Shown: piece by piece, positions 34,500 to 45,500 of the stretch | Position numbering within the stretch: position 1 is the first letter of the stretch | Layout of the letters: every line of letters starts with the position of its first letter | Source of the DNA: Spinellus fusiger | Lineage: Eukaryota; Mucoromycota; Mucoromycetes; Mucorales; Phycomycetaceae | Reading direction: 5' to 3' | Assembly (NCBI GenBank): GCA_025094145.1 | Contig: JALLLS010000030.1 | Coordinates: 310,001-374,000, forward strand | DNA length: 64,000 nucleotides | The notes under the pieces: model-generated | What the model was told of the DNA's origin: nothing | The model's database searches: none | Seen by the model: only the letters and a program-made list of their open reading frames with translations | Translations under genes and position numbers: made by a program

Positions 34500-35200
34500 T
34501 TTTTCTAGATTCATACTTTTCTTAATGGTGTTATAACTTTATGAATTCATTAGATAGAAACGTAAAATTATCAATAGATACATAGAAGAGTGTTTATAAT
34601 ATAGAAAAAGAAGTTTTATTTTTAGGCCACTTAATAGTCACTGTTAGTCTTTGGCATCTATGACAGCCTGACATCTCCATCTTATGCTGGCAATGAGGGT
34701 GTCTGTCACTTTTTTTCCCTTTCTTATATATAGATATTTTACCCGATGATAGCACCACAGCAGCATTCAACCTTTCCTTAGTAGATTATAGAATCTAGTT
34801 TTTTCCTAATAAACCTCTTCAGGTGGCCTCACAGATGCTCAATTGGATCAAAATTCGAGATCTATGAAGGCTATTAAAGAGCCATTACTATACCATTAAC
34901 TACTCTCTAATGGAGTTGTTTTACTTGTATGAGGTCTAACATGGTCTTGTAGGCAGCAACTAACTCTGAGGGTTAAGAGACAAAGAATTACTTGAGTTCA
35001 TGGCAGTAGATATCTCCCAAGTACATTGATGTACTTGTTGGAGTTCAAATTACTCTCCACTGCGATCCATCTCCTAATACTCTCATTGTTAAAGCAACCC
35101 AACCACCACTCCACCACCTCCAAACTTCTTTGTTTCTATAACATTCTTTGGATGAATCAGACATTATATTTTAAAAAAAAAGTGTTATAAAAAATATAGT
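34500..35200 (-). mobile_element. Decayed Tc1/mariner-like element
   Basis: On the minus strand, fragments match Tc1 transposase C-terminal sequence: GACACCCTCATTGCCAGCAT (DTLIASI) near 34690, and debris of the SPDLNPIEHL region near 34850-34900. The left end (GTTATAACTTTATGAATTCAT near 34530) resembles the left end of the element at 59.4 kb, indicating one family. Many stops; boundaries approximate. Confidence 0.55.
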
Positions 35201-35622
35201 GTGTTATCTTCTAATATAGAAATATCCCGGAATTTGAGGGAATTTCATTACTTTTGTCGGGTTACTTTATCTTGGAATCCATTTTGAATTCAATTTATAG
35301 GTTTCTACTCTATCTCTTACAGATAATAGGCTATTCTTCTCTCTGTTGCACCAAAAATATTTATTAGACATTGTCTCCCCCTACTGATAACCAATATAGA
35401 AACAAAATATCTCCTTTGAAAATGTACACTGCACGTATTTCCCTATTTTCGGTAGTAGAATGAAGATCAACCAGGCATTGGAGGGCATACTCTCTGGAGA
35501 GGACATTCTGAGACAAATACATTATTAAAACCGCACACTTTTCTGTTCCTATTTTATATGACAGTCACAAGTATGCACAAGGAGCAAAAACTTTAAGTTT
35601 GCCCTGTCTATTCTTTGCCGAC
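35201..35622. promoter_or_regulatory. PAB1 upstream region
   Basis: About 420 bp of AT-rich sequence between the Tc1 remnant and the PAB1 start. It presumably holds the PAB1 promoter and leader; no discrete element recognised. A long A-rich autoregulatory tract like that in some PAB1 leaders is not evident. Confidence 0.35.
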
Positions 35623-37752
35623 ATGTCAAGCTTAAACCCTTCTGTCCAAGAAAGATTTTCCAGAGACACTTATGATCAGTGCAATCTCTCTCTGGATCAA
35701 CAGAAAAAGATAGCAGCAGCCCAGGCAGCAGCAGCAGCAGAAGTACGACGTAGCCCTCGTTCTACCTACACACCTACTTCCTCCTCCCTGTATGTTGGTG
35801 ACCTTGATCCTTCTGTACAAGAGTCTACTCTGCACGAGATATTTGGAAAAGTGTGTTCTGTGGAAAGTATCCGCATCTGTAGAGACGCTATCACCCGCCG
35901 TAGTTTGGGTTATGCTTATGTTAACTTTAGAACTCAGGAAGATGGTAAGTTGATAGGAACATGGAAAACCACAGTGAAAACAAAGAAATCACAAGGCCAC
36001 TGGGTTAATCCTGTCTATTTTTATTTTTATTTTTATTTTTATTTATTTTTATTATCTATTTCTATAGGGGACAGGGCACTTTCTGCTCTTAATTATGCGG
36101 TGATCAAGGGAAAACAGTGTCGTATTATGTGGTCTCAACGGGATCCTTCAAAGCGAAAGGCTGGAAGTAGCAATGTTTTTGTTAAGAACCTCAATCCTCA
36201 GGTCACCACTAAAGAACTTCATGATACATTTGCACAGTATGGTGCTATTCTATCTTGCAAAGTGGTTCTGGATGAGACAGGAGCTTCCAAGGGATATGGA
36301 TTCATCCATTATGAAACTGAACAGTCAGCAGATGAGGCTATTCGACAAACCAATGGCTTGTCTTTGCAAGGAAAAGCCATGTAAGTTGTAGTCTACACAT
36401 AGTAATTTGAAGACTGTTATTTACTATGATCACTCAGCTATGTAGGCTATTATATGTCCAAGAGAGAACGTGACAGCAAAGCGGAGAATGCCAAGCAGCA
36501 TTTTACTAACATTTTTGTTAAGAACTTATTAATGGATATTACTGAAGATGAACTAAGAACCCATTTTGAGGTCTTTGGCCCCATTATGTCGGTTGCTATT
36601 CAACGTGATGAGTTTGGCGTATCAAAAGAGCACGGGTTTATTAATTATGAGAGACATGAAGATGCTGAAAGAGCAGTAAAGGAGATGCATGATACTGTCT
36701 TTCTTGGTAAACGTCTTTTTGTATCCAGAGCCCAGAAAAAGTCAGAGCGTGAGGATGAACTTCGTAAACAGCATGAGCAGGCTAAGATGGATAAACTAGC
36801 AAAATACCAAGGTGTTAATCTCTATGTGAAGAACTTGAGTGATGACCTTGACGATAATGCCTTATGTGAAGAGTTTGCGAGATTTGGTTCCATCACCAGT
36901 GCAAAGATTATGAAAGATGAAAAGGTAAACTTGATATAGCTAGTATTTAACTCACCTTATTGTCATGTAGACTGGTATTTCAAAAGGCTTTGGGTTTGTC
37001 TGTTTTACTTCTGCGGATGATGCCACAAGAGCTGTAGCAGAGATGAACGGATCTATGCTTTCTTGTAAGCCTATCTATGTCTCTCTGGCTCAAAAGAAGG
37101 AAGAGCGTCGTCATCAGCTTGAGGCTCAGAGACAACAAGCACAGATGGTAAGTAGAATAGAATAGTAGAATTACATACAGGATATGTATTTATTTCTTAT
37201 AGAATCTTCCTCCTGTAAACAACTATATAGCCAGTCCCGCTATGTATTACGGAAACAATACTACCACTAACTATTCTATCCCTATAATGCCTCCCCCAAG
37301 ACCTCCTCGATGGACATCGCCTCCAGTGCAATCTGTTCAGCTACCTCTTGAAGCTAAAACAAGTCCTCCAGTCTCAGCACAACCTGTGTGTGCTCAAGTC
37401 AGCACCTCACCCCAGGCAGTGCAGGCCCAAGAAAAGGCTTCTGTTAAGACAGAACCACAGACACTCACTGTGGCTATATTGGCCAATATGTCACCTGATG
37501 TTCAACGACAAACACTTGGAGAGCGTATCTACCACACTGTGTACGTATTGTTAATATAGAATGCTCACTCAATACTTATCTATTTTGTATAGGCATACAA
37601 AATACCCGAGCATTTCTGGAAAAGTCACTGGCATGCTTTTGGAGTTGAGACAGGAGGAGCTCATCTATCTTATTAGTAATCAGCATGCTCTACTCTCTAA
37701 AGCATCCGAGGCTGTTGCAGTATTAGAAAAGACTCGTAGCATTAAAACATAA
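35623..37752 (+). CDS. PAB1: Polyadenylate-binding protein Pab1
   Basis: Cytoplasmic poly(A)-tail binder controlling translation and mRNA stability. Six exons: 35623-35944, 36068-36380, 36438-36924, 36971-37147, 37203-37540 and 37593-37752, giving 598 aa. Four RRMs are visible by their RNP2/RNP1 pairs: SLYVGDL / SLGYAYVNF (from residue ~55), NVFVKNL / SKGYGFIHY (~142), NIFVKNL / SKEHGFINY (~236) and NLYVKNL / SKGFGFVCF (~338). A Pro/Gln-rich linker follows. A C-terminal MLLE domain ([17 protein letters not shown], residues ~540-590) recruits PAM2-motif proteins. In RRM3, HGFINY replaces the usual YGFV. The start is the first ATG in a suitable context and gives a normal short N-terminus. Confidence 0.97.
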
Positions 37753-38223
37753 TAACTTTATTCGCAGTCTGCCATGTTTATACATTACAAAAATAAGTAC
37801 ATATGTTCTTTTCATAATACCTTTGCTTTATTTGTCTTTGAGAATATCAGGGAACAGTAAAGCATGCTTTGTTTCTTTACTGAAAATGCATTAATTATTA
37901 GTCTAGTATCTGTTCCATTTCTTTTTCATTATAACTATCAAGACAATACTTTTCTCTAATGAATCATAAACTATCAGATATATTGTTTTATCCTTTATTT
38001 TTTGTAAGCTTCAATTACTATTGTATACACCCACATGTATATATCAATGATATTGATAAAACAGCTTTTCTTTCTTTCTTTTCTTTATATATATATAAAT
38101 AAAATAAGAAAAATAAAACATATTTTGCAACATTTATAAAACGCACAGCATAAGAATGTGTTTAGAACACACGCAATCTGAACTTCCACATCCTCACAAA
38201 GACAAAGATATATCCATCTCTTT
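37753..38223. other. Convergent intergenic region, PAB1 to 261-aa gene
   Basis: 470 bp of AT-rich sequence with polyadenylation-like AATAAA/TATATA motifs (38080-38120). No gene seen. Confidence 0.5.
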
Positions 38224-39009
38224 TCAATAAGGCTTGGTTTTTCTCTCTCTCTTGATATTCATAATAAAGACACCGTTGTGCTTCTTGATCAATATTTTTT
38301 TTGAATAGATATGCTTTCGTTTTTTTATCATTGACCTGTGATTAAAGACATTGTCTAAATGATGATGAGACCCACTGTGACTCGGATCAAAATTGCAAGT
38401 TTTGTAGTGTCTAGGTCGCCCCATGGATTGGAGATCAAAGCCACAGGGTTGCTGTGGAAAACCAGTTAAATCCATCTTTTCATTTGAGTATCTTAAAGAG
38501 TCCACGCCATAAACTATGAATGGGTCGTCTTTAGTGTTCACACACATGTGCTTGTAAGAATAGTCGGGCAATAATGTTGTGTCTTGGAAAGAATCGGGGG
38601 TATCCAGCGAGTAGTCGCTGATAATTCTATCAATAATGGCCTCGATAGCCTGCAATTTAATATAATATTCAGATAGTTCTTTTTGAGTAACAGAGTCAGA
38701 TTTATCATTGTCTTTTTCATTGGTGCTTCGAGCCCAGTGCAGGAAGCGAATGAGTGCATTGGCATTGGAGTGATGCTTCTGACTAGTTTGTTCTGGATTC
38801 GAGGCTAGCTGTAGGAGGGGATGCAGACTGGTTAAGTGATTAATGCAGGTGGAGGCTACATCTGATGAAACGTTCGTAGTCAATGCCTTTTCTATGACTG
38901 GAAGAGCTATGAGGAAAGACTGAACTAATTTGTCGGGCGGTGGACCAGAGAGATAATCTAAGGAGGGCTTTGGTGTTGAAGTTTTTGCTCGAAAGATATT
39001 AAACAACAT
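38224..39009 (-). CDS. Unidentified protein, 261 aa
   Basis: A single open frame from ATG 39009 to the stop at 38224. I do not recognise the family. It starts MLFNIFRAKTSTPKPSLDYL, has a helical, Leu-rich first half (DKLVQSFLIALPVIEKAL, LTSLHPLLQLAS, ALIRFLHWARS, YYIKLQAIEAIIDRII), then a middle with aromatic and Pro residues (LLPDYSYKHMC, FIVYGVDSLRY, GFPQQPCGFDLQSMGRPRHY) and a very basic tail (MIKKRKHIYSKKILIKKH). The sustained frame in AT-rich surroundings and non-repetitive composition favour a real gene, but the tail could be read-through past an unseen intron. No signal peptide or membrane helix. Confidence 0.6.
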   Translation of the reverse strand: MLFNIFRAKTSTPKPSLDYLSGPPPDKLVQSFLIALPVIEKALTTNVSSDVASTCINHLTSLHPLLQLASNPEQTSQKHHSNANALIRFLHWARSTNEKDNDKSDSVTQKELSEYYIKLQAIEAIIDRIISDYSLDTPDSFQDTTLLPDYSYKHMCVNTKDDPFIVYGVDSLRYSNEKMDLTGFPQQPCGFDLQSMGRPRHYKTCNFDPSHSGSHHHLDNVFNHRSMIKKRKHIYSKKILIKKHNGVFIMNIKRERKTKPY

Positions 39010-39460
39010 AGTTTTACTATTTTTCTGCAGTAAGATACTAAAATATCAAAAATATCAACAAGTAAAAAAAAGGGGGCAAGAAGAATGGTAGTAAAAAATA
39101 ACAGAGGATTGTTTGGATTTTTATAGGGTTTCAAGCAGAATAAAGAGGTAGATATTATGAGCAAAAGGCTTGAGTATTCAAGTAGAAAACTAGAATTATC
39201 AGAGTTATATATAATAAGCCTTATGTCACAGGATGTTGTACTGGCATTCAACTTCCCATGAGAATCACTACTTATACTTATGCTCATACTTATACCTATG
39301 CTCATGCTCATGCTCATACTACTTCTATGAGCTGCATTATTATACGATATTTTTCATTGCCATTGATAATAGCATTCTAATAAATCAACTACTATACTAT
39401 TGAGTAAAAGGCCTTTAAATCCAACTAATAATAGTGTATATATGAAGATGCAATATGAGA
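39010..39460. other. Intergenic upstream of the 261-aa gene
   Basis: AT-rich; a CTCATACTTATGCTCATGCTCATG-type hexamer repeat lies at 39270-39322. Ends at the left inverted repeat of the Tc1 element. No gene. Confidence 0.5.
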
Positions 39461-40736
39461 AGTGACCCTCAAAAAGTAGCCGGGTTTTCAAATCCCGGGC
39501 TATTTCTATACTAAAAAAATAACATATAATATTCTTTTCTCTGTTCATAGCAGTTATTTTTTTATAATGTCTGACTCATCCAACACCATGAACATCTTCA
39601 CCAAGACCCCTGATATGTATGGGAAATAGACCAGCTTTGAAACTTGCCCAGTTATCTTGAATGAGGTGCTGAACATGAACTCCACCCAAGTCTAGATATA
39701 TCGTATGTTCAACATGCTTTCTTCTACTGTGAGAGACATTGTGAAGCACTACAAAGAAACCAACCAAGTTGAACTCTCAACCAATAGTGACCGTAAGAGA
39801 AATTTAGATGACAGAGTCCCCTGGTTGTTGAGAAGAGCTGTAATGAGTAACCCCCATCAGACTAAAGTAGCCATCGGGGCAAGCATGGCCATCAAGGTAT
39901 TCTCTGATACCTTGATGAAGTACCTTGATGAAATGGGGTTTCATTTATTTAATCCAGTGATGAAGCCTGTTTTCACCAAGAAGCATGTGGGGGCAAAGCT
40001 CCATTGAGCCCGTGAGCATGTTGACTGGATTCATGAGCTATGAATTGGACATAAATGTTATCAGGCAGTGTGGTACAGCCTTTTAGCATAATAACTTACT
40101 ATGAACAAGTAAGTTTGGAGGCGGTGGAGTGATGGTTAGGTTGATTTAGTGAGGAGGGTGTTGGGAGATGGATCGTAGTGGAGAGTGGGATAAACTCCAA
40201 CAAGTACATTGCTGTCTTGGGAGAAGTCTACTGCCCTGAACTCAAGCATTACTCTAAACCCTGAAGTCAGCCACTGCCCACAAAAGAACAATGCTTGACC
40301 CTATACAAGTAGAACAACTCAATGAGAGAGTAGCCATTGGTACGTTAATGGCTCTTTAATAGTCCTTACACTACTGATCTCAATCCAATGGAGCATCTGT
40401 AGACTCAATTGAATGTTATTAGGGAGAACAGAAGGGTCTATTTTACCAAACAAAAGTCAAAGGCGGCCTTGATGCTGGAATGGGGCGAAATATCAATAGT
40501 GACAGACACCCTCATTACCAGCATAGGGCGGATATGCCAAGGGATGAGGGTGGTTGCTAAGCAACCTTATAATAAAAACCACTGCTGTGTATTATAAACA
40601 CTCTTCTATGTATCGATTGCAAGTGTTATGTCTTTGGCTAATGAATTCACAAAGATACAACACTATTAAGATAAAGTATAAATCCAAAAAAGGAAATCTG
40701 TATCTGAATACTTCCGGTGACTTGTTGAGGGTCACT
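39461..40736 (+). mobile_element. Tc1/mariner-like element, copy 2, internally deleted
   Basis: Left terminus AGTGACCCTCAA (39461) and right terminus TTGAGGGTCACT (ending 40736) are exact 12-bp inverted repeats; TA follows GTCAC on the right. On the + strand, 39705-40013 encodes a transposase N-terminal helix-turn-helix part (MLSSTVRDIVKHYKETNQ, PHQTKVAIGASMAIKV, LMKYLDEMGFHLFNP). Sequence then breaks and continues as the same 3' segment shared with copy 1 (40052-40736). The DDE core is incomplete, so the element is non-autonomous. Confidence 0.82.
40552..40566. promoter_or_regulatory. X-box-like palindrome inside Tc1 copy 2
   Basis: The same 15-bp GGTTGCTAAGCAACC as in copy 1, conserved despite nearby substitutions. 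Confidence 0.3.
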
Positions 40737-41039
40737 ATTTTTATCTATTTCTCTTAACCAACAAAAGGTCCAAGCCTATTGGTTTATCCTTTCTTCTTCT
40801 CTAAGTATCACTTGAGTCTCATCTGAATACTTAACAAAAACTTATTATACAGTTAAACTGTCTAAAAAGTGATATTGTGTGTCTTATTGGATTCTGTCAT
40901 GCAAAAGACATTATAATGTCTAGTAGTAAATATCTGAAAACCTTTCATTTCAAATGACGATGTTTAAAACTGAATATTTATACTACTTAAAAGAATATAA
41001 ATATTACCGCTTAAAATCCAGAAAAACCTTTGGTGTATA
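40737..41039. other. Spacer between two Tc1-like elements
   Basis: About 300 bp of AT-rich sequence without features that I can identify. Confidence 0.45.
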
Positions 41040-42406
41040 CAGTGAGGTTCAAAAAAACAAGGGATATTTTCTACAACCCGGTATGCTTCTATAATAAGAG
41101 GTACTTATTCTTTGTCATAAAAACATACATTAAACACACATTAGAGACTTGAAAATTGGATGAAGTATAAAGAAAAACAACAGAATAATATATACAGGTT
41201 TATTGGGTGGAATCCCTTAATATTTGGTGTTTCTATCCTTGACCTTTATAACAGCCCTACATCTCCGCCCCATGCTGGCAATGAGGGTGTCTGTAGTGTC
41301 CTTGGGAATATTCTCTCATTCATCTAACAAGAGTACCTCCAAATCTTGTAGAGTACTTCTTGGAGTCATACTCTTTCTAATGGCTTTGTCCAGCTCCTCC
41401 CATAAATGTTTTATAGGGTTGAGGTCGGGCTTTGTGAGGGCCACCCCTCCATAGTGGCAATGCTCTCCTGTGCCTTCCACAACCTGGACTCTTTACTCTT
41501 GTGGTAGCTGGCATTGTCCTTTTGAAAAACAAAAAATACCTCTGGATTCAGTGCCTTGAGTTGAGCCAGCTCAGGACAGTGGTTGTCCTTTAAGATTTCA
41601 ATGTATTCTCTACTGTCTATACTACCCTTCACAGGCACCAACCTTCTAACACCTTCACCAGAGAAGGAAGCCCCACACCATCACACTAACACCACCAAAC
41701 TTCATGGTGGGCTTTATGTTCTTTGGGATCAGCCCCTCATTCTTTCTTCACACCACTCTGTTGTGGTTGTTGGTTTTTATCAGCTGGTACCTTGACTCAT
41801 CGAACTAGAAGACTGTCTTCCATTCTTCTTCTGTCCAGTGAAGATGAGCCTTAGCCCAAGCAAGCCTCAACTTCTTGTTCTTATTGGTGAAAGAAGGGTT
41901 TATTAACCACCTTACAAGAGAACAGGCCAATCCTCTTTATTATTTCTCTAAAAGTGTTTATACACACTTTGGTGGTCATTTGCTTGCAAAGCTAATCCAT
42001 TATCTGAAATGAATCTCTTATCAATTGGGATGCAAACTCTCTCTCGTATCTCTAAACAAGGATGGGATTACTCCCAGTGCTATTTTTTGGCCTTGGAGCA
42101 TCCAGTTTCCTTGTATCTCTTTATGATACGGGAAAACAGACTGTTGACAAACTCTAAACCTAGCAGAAATGGCAACCTGGATGATCCCATTGACAGTGGC
42201 CTCTTGATCAATTAGATAATGATTATAGTAATCAATATTTTTTTTCTTTGTTTCCAAGAGGCCTTTTTGGTGTGTTCGTTGGTGTTAGATGTGGTAGACA
42301 TTAGAGTGTAAAAGTGATAAATGAAAAATGTTTAATAATTTCTCTTTTTTCAAGGGTAAAATCATGGTCTGAATTTAAAATTCTCCTTGTTTTTTGAACC
42401 CCACAG
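41040..42406 (-). mobile_element. Tc1/mariner-like element with decayed transposase
   Basis: Ends are imperfect inverted repeats, CAGTGAGGTTCAAAAAA... on the left and ...TTTTTTGAACCCCACAG on the right, each flanked by TA (41038-41039 and 42407-42408), the Tc1/mariner target site. On the minus strand the transposase is readable in pieces: KFGGVSVMVWG, then VFQKDNASYHKSKE (second DDE Asp) at about 41500, then KPDLNPIKHLWEELDKAIRK, DTLIASMGRRCRAVIKVKD to a stop near 41218. In-frame stops and a frameshift (for example after MEGWPSQSPTSTL) inactivate it. The right end lies only 102 bp before the MDN1 start codon. Confidence 0.85.
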
Positions 42407-42508
42407 TATGCCAGCAACACAGTCACACGAGATCTACTTTTTTTTTTCTTCGGTACTGTTAAAGTGATCTTGTCAAGCAAGTTCAAGGCAGGAACGGCGA
42501 TCATCAAA

Positions 42509-45500
42509 ATGGAGACTCCAGAAATTGCCACAGTTCCTTCTTATGCCTTATTTGATCCACTTACCATTGATCTTCCACATGCTGTACAGAAACTTCAGTC
42601 TTGTATTCAAGACAGCCCGCCTTTTGCTAGTGTAGACACAAGTCTTTTGGCCATGTTCCTGACAGATCCGATCAAAGTGTCCAAGTCAGATCTTCTCAAC
42701 ACCATTGCACGCCTCATGCTCAACTCTGAATGGACACTTGATATTGTCTCTCTATTTCGTCCCATAGCCATTGATCTTATTGCACGCTGGGCAACACCCG
42801 ATTTTACCTTTTTTTTAGATTTTGCTCACTCCCCTAATGTGAGCAATACTGTATATAGAATAGAAACGGTTGCAAAGGCATTTAGTCTTGTGCTTCCTAT
42901 AGTGCCTCAGGTGAAAAGGTAAGCGACAATAGCAGTCTTTATGAATCATCCACTCACCCATTTAAATAGCTTGGCTGTTACATATTTTTCCCATTCTCCT
43001 TCTCTGTTTGAGCGTCTTAGCCAGCTACCACACTGCAGTAACAGTACCGATGAAGAGGTAATGGTGCTAATATAGAGTCTATACCCAACAAAAGTTATTA
43101 AATGAATATGTCTTTACTAGATAACACCCAGCACGAAAAACGAGATACAGAGACTCTTGGAGACAACCTATAGATTATTGACATTCTCTACCAGTACATT
43201 TGTTTCGCTATGGAATTGGGGTTCTATTGTACAACTTTTGCATTTTCCTAGTCTATCTGCTCGCTACTATTCTGTTCTGTGCTTGAGCAAAGTGTATGGA
43301 TTGAGTGATCTACAAATGAAAGGACTTTTACAATCAGTCATACAACATGAAGACTCCTCTGAAAATACTGATGAGACAATGATAATAACAGAGGATAACA
43401 CACGTATGGACTTACGTTTGGTTCGGTAAATATTTATAAAAAGGATATATAGAAGAAGAAAAGGTCAGCTAATGGTTCTATTGATTAGCCTAAAAGAACA
43501 AGAGAAGATTGCCGAGTCTCAACTCCATCTTGTCCATAATAATTACATATCAAGTACTGATCCTACTTTAACAGAAAGTGATCTATGTTCTTTAACTTGC
43601 AACCTGTGTGGTATCCTACTTCCAAAAAAACTTCACAACCTTCATAAAGAGGATCAGATCACTTCTCAACTTGTACTCACAAACACAACCTCACGCAACC
43701 TGCATGCTATCAGTTTGGCTCTCTCTATTGGTGCCCCTACATTACTTGAAGGTGTAACAGGCGCAGGAAAAACAGCATTAGTAGAAGAGCTGGCAAACAG
43801 AACTGGACGTCATAGTCGTAAGTACTATAGATTGAGGCTATAATCCATGCTTGGCCATTCACTTATCCCTATACTAGAACTTGTTAAGATCCATTTGGGA
43901 GATCAAACAGACCCCAAAGTATTGTTGGGTACCTATGTGTCTACATCTACTCCTGGATCTTTCCGCTGGCAAGAAGGTGTCTTAACTACAGCTGTGCGTG
44001 AAGGGCGCTGGGTGCTGATTGAAGACATCGACCTTGCCCCTGTCGAAGTACTCTCTGTACTTTTGCCATTGCTACAGACACGCCACTTGTTTATTCCTTC
44101 TCGTGGTGAGAAGATCAAGACCGAAGAAGGCTTTCACCTATTTGGTACACGTTCTTTTGTTCCTTCTCGAACAGGCCGTGTCAACTCTAGAGGAGGTGAT
44201 CTTGTCACAGGGGCCAATCTATGGACGCGTGTACATGTAGACTCTCTCTCAGTGAAGGAATTAGAGACAGTTGTCCGTGAGAAGTTCCCTGCTATTGGTG
44301 ATTTTGCTGTTCATGTCATGCATCTCTTCCAAACTGTTATTAGTATATACCAAGATCCACACTTTGCTGCATTGTCTTCTTCTACTATGGGACGCTTCAT
44401 TTCTGCTCGTGATTTGATGAAGTGGTGTTGTCGTATTGAAATACTCATGAGTGACAATCTTCAAAACAAAGACTCGGGGAATATTGGATTGGATGAACAT
44501 GTACGCCAGGGTTTATTCAGCGAAGCTATTGACTGTTTCTGTGGTATGATTCCCGATTATGCTACTTGGGTAAAAGTGCTTGAAAAGATTGGTGCACCTC
44601 TTCAGATATCTGAGCAGATGGTTCATCATTACATTGACCAATACAAGCCAGTGTTTGAAGTAACCGATACTACTGTGTGTGTTGGACGTGTTAACCTATC
44701 CTCTATTGCTGCTTCTGGAAAACAAAAACAAAAGCAAGGCATGGTCAAAAGAGAACGACAACGGCCCTTTGCTGTTACAAGTCATGCCTTGAGACTGTTG
44801 GAGCGCCTTGCCGTGTGTGTTCATTTAACAGAACCTGTTTTGCTTGTGGGAGAGACAGGTACAGGCAAAACTACTGTTGTTCAACACTTGGCAGATATGA
44901 TGCACCAGAACCTCATTGTTGTGAATCTGTCTCAACAGTCTGATAGTTCTGATTTACTGGGTGGATTTAAGCCTGTGGATGGTAAAGTGTTGGCTATTCC
45001 TTTATACGATGAATTTGAGCGTCTGTTTGAAAAGACATTCTCCATGAAGAAAAATGTCAAGTTTTTGGAAATGGTCCGTAAAACATTTGTTCATCAAAAA
45101 TGGAGCAACTTTGTCACTCTTCTTCAGCAAGCGTTAAAGATGTCTCAACAAAAGTTTGAAAAAGAACAGGAAGATAGCGCCAAAAGAACAGGCCCCCAGT
45201 TGCGCAATGCTTGGAAGATGTTTACAAACCATTTGACCGAATTCCAAGTGCAACAAACCCAATCTCAAAATAAGTTTGTCTTTCATTTCTTGGAAGGTTC
45301 CTTAGTGAAAGCTGTTCGTCAGGGTGACTGGATTCTTCTTGATGAAATCAATCTAGCTACCACAGAAACACTCGAATGTCTTTCTGGGCTATTACAGGAC
45401 GCCCATGGCTCTTTGTTATTAACTGAAAAAGGTGATGTTGAGCCAATCCATCGTCATCCAAACTTCAGACTATTTGCCTGTATGAATCCAGCCACGGATG

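Noticed and set aside
39480..39505. GGGTTTTCAAATCCCGGGC as a possible tRNA T-arm
   Set aside because: It sits within the Tc1 terminal region, with no acceptor stem, anticodon arm or A-box nearby.
43426..43452. A 27-nt intron in MDN1
   Set aside because: A 63-nt intron (43426-43488) with a GCTAATG branch site also keeps the frame and is of normal length.
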